The notes below the pieces were generated by a model, which had not been told where the DNA came from, made no database searches, and saw nothing but the letters and a program-made list of their open reading frames with translations. Of a DNA stretch of 5,789 nt, positions 4,735-5,789 are shown piece by piece (within the stretch, counting starts at the first letter, position 1; each line of letters opens with the position of its first letter). Position numbers and translations under genes: made by a program. Source of the stretch: Parachlamydiaceae bacterium (GTDB lineage Bacteria > Chlamydiota > Chlamydiia > Chlamydiales > Parachlamydiaceae); assembly GCA_013698165.1 (NCBI GenBank), contig JACCVN010000586.1:1-5789 (forward strand). Reading direction: 5' to 3'.

Positions 4735-5760
4735 TTAAATAATTAACATTGCATCGCCATAAGAGAAAAAGCGGTAACGGTCTTTGACCGCTTTGGCATA
4801 GGCTTCCATGATCAGATCGTACCCTGCAAAAGCTGCTGTCAGCATTAGCAATGTAGAGCCGGGAAGATGAAAATTTGTAAGAAGAGACTCAACGTATTTA
4901 AATCGGTAGCCAGGATATATAAATATCTCGGTTTCATGCCTGCCGGGAATAATGATCCCTTGATCGGATGCTGATGATTCTAAGGCCCTGCAGCAAGTCG
5001 TTCCAACACAAATCTGACGCTTTGTCTTATCTCGACTATTTAACTGATCGGCAGTTTCCGCAGAGATCCAAAAAGGTTCTTTATGCATATTATGCTCGCG
5101 GATGTCGTCGACTTGTACCGGTTTAAAAGTTCCGAGACCAACATGAAGAGTAATTTGCGACTGTGACACACCATTGAGGGCCAATGTTTCGAGCATTTCT
5201 TTAGTGAAATGCAATCCTGCCGTAGGGGCCGCGACAGCCCCTTTCTCGGAAGCAAAGACCGTCTGATAGCGCTCTTTATCAGCAGGCTCATCACTTCTAT
5301 GAATATATTGCGGCAAGGGCATATGGCCATGGCTGTCCAACAATGAAAAAAAGTCACCCTCAAAAAAAAACTTAACTTGCCGATTGCCATTTGGATGTAC
5401 AGCGACAATCTCACAAAAGAAAGACTCGCTAAAATGAACGCGTTCGCCAATGCCTAGCTTTCTGCCGGGACGCACCATTGCTTCCCACAATCCAAGCTCA
5501 AGCTCCTTAAGCAAAAAAACTTCAGCTTGACCTCCGGAAGGCCTTTTGCCAAGCAATCGAGCCGGAATAACTTGTGTATTATTGAGAACAAGACTATCGC
5601 CGGGGCCTAGCATATCGGCGAGCTCGCGAAAAGCAAGCTCGCTAATAATTCCAGACTCCCGGTCGATCAGCATTAATCGTGAGGCATCTCTTTGTTCAAG
5701 TGCCTTTTGCGCGATTAGTTCTTTAGGCAGCACAAATTGATATGAGCTAAGGGCCATCAT
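4735..5760 (-). CDS. queA: S-adenosylmethionine:tRNA ribosyltransferase-isomerase
   Basis: QueA transfers and isomerises the ribosyl part of S-adenosylmethionine onto 7-aminomethyl-7-deazaguanine at position 34 of GUN-anticodon tRNAs (Tyr, His, Asn, Asp), giving epoxyqueuosine. The 341-residue product has family motifs throughout: NNTQVIPARLLGKR (60-73), GHMPLPQYI (145-153), YQTVFA (165-170), GAVAAPTAGLHFT (174-186), TLHVGLGTFKPV (204-215), VGTTCCRALES (252-262), ETEIFIYPGY (276-285), LLTNFHLPGSTLLML (293-307) and YRFFSYGDAML (329-339). The length is normal and nothing is missing. ATG 5760 and ATG 5757 are adjacent, and MALSSYQFVLP from 5757 fits equally well. No strong Shine-Dalgarno site is visible in the 29 bases upstream. 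It is probably a separate transcription unit from the tRNA and prs. Confidence 0.97.
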   Translation of the reverse strand: MMALSSYQFVLPKELIAQKALEQRDASRLMLIDRESGIISELAFRELADMLGPGDSLVLNNTQVIPARLLGKRPSGGQAEVFLLKELELGLWEAMVRPGRKLGIGERVHFSESFFCEIVAVHPNGNRQVKFFFEGDFFSLLDSHGHMPLPQYIHRSDEPADKERYQTVFASEKGAVAAPTAGLHFTKEMLETLALNGVSQSQITLHVGLGTFKPVQVDDIREHNMHKEPFWISAETADQLNSRDKTKRQICVGTTCCRALESSASDQGIIIPGRHETEIFIYPGYRFKYVESLLTNFHLPGSTLLMLTAAFAGYDLIMEAYAKAVKDRYRFFSYGDAMLII

Positions 5761-5789
5761 ATCAGGATTTGAAGGTCTAACTTGCCGCA

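Noticed and set aside
5040..5450. Minus-strand open frame of 136 codons inside queA in another frame
   Set aside because: queA motifs run through the whole interval in the correct frame; this is an out-of-frame shadow.

Overview
The window is an ordinary chromosomal stretch from a bacterium that most resembles the phylum Chlamydiota, probably an environmental (Parachlamydia- or Waddlia-like) lineage. The main reason is gene order. The block rplY(ctc)-pth-rpsF-rpsR-rplI-ispE is, from memory, the order found in Chlamydia trachomatis (CT799-CT804), and the two-domain Ctc-type L25 and short S18 fit. The placement is inference from gene order and protein flavour, not from a search. Base composition looks moderate, in the forties of percent GC by eye.

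All eight protein genes and the one tRNA lie on the minus strand, so transcription runs from high to low coordinates. Reading that way, the order is: queA (5760-4735); a 135-base gap with a good sigma-70-type promoter; tRNA-Gln(UUG) (4599-4528); prs (start probably TTG at 4474, end 3479); a 140-base gap with a prs terminator candidate and a strong promoter; rplY (3338-2778); pth (2772-2224); rpsF (2195-1851); rpsR (1837-1580); rplI (1500-1003); a 210-base gap holding a compound palindromic repeat; and ispE (792 to the window edge, 3' end missing).

The genes are housekeeping. rplY, rpsF, rpsR and rplI encode ribosomal proteins L25, S6, S18 and L9. pth recycles stalled peptidyl-tRNA. prs makes PRPP for nucleotide synthesis. 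ispE is a step of the non-mevalonate isoprenoid pathway. queA makes the queuosine precursor in tRNA. The 3338-1003 block looks like a translation operon driven by the promoter at 3377-3406, possibly reading on into ispE through the repeat. prs appears to depend on the tRNA-Gln promoter, since no other promoter is convincing between the tRNA and prs.

I found no new multi-gene system. The most distinctive item is the roughly 150-base composite inverted repeat between rplI and ispE (853-1005). It is built from two inverted 29-base hairpin units around a third hairpin, and has the look of a REP/BIME or MITE-type element inserted exactly at the rplI stop codon. Second-tier items are the tRNA-Gln-prs arrangement with an unusual hairpin, the non-ATG start of prs, and the variant PRPP loop of its product.
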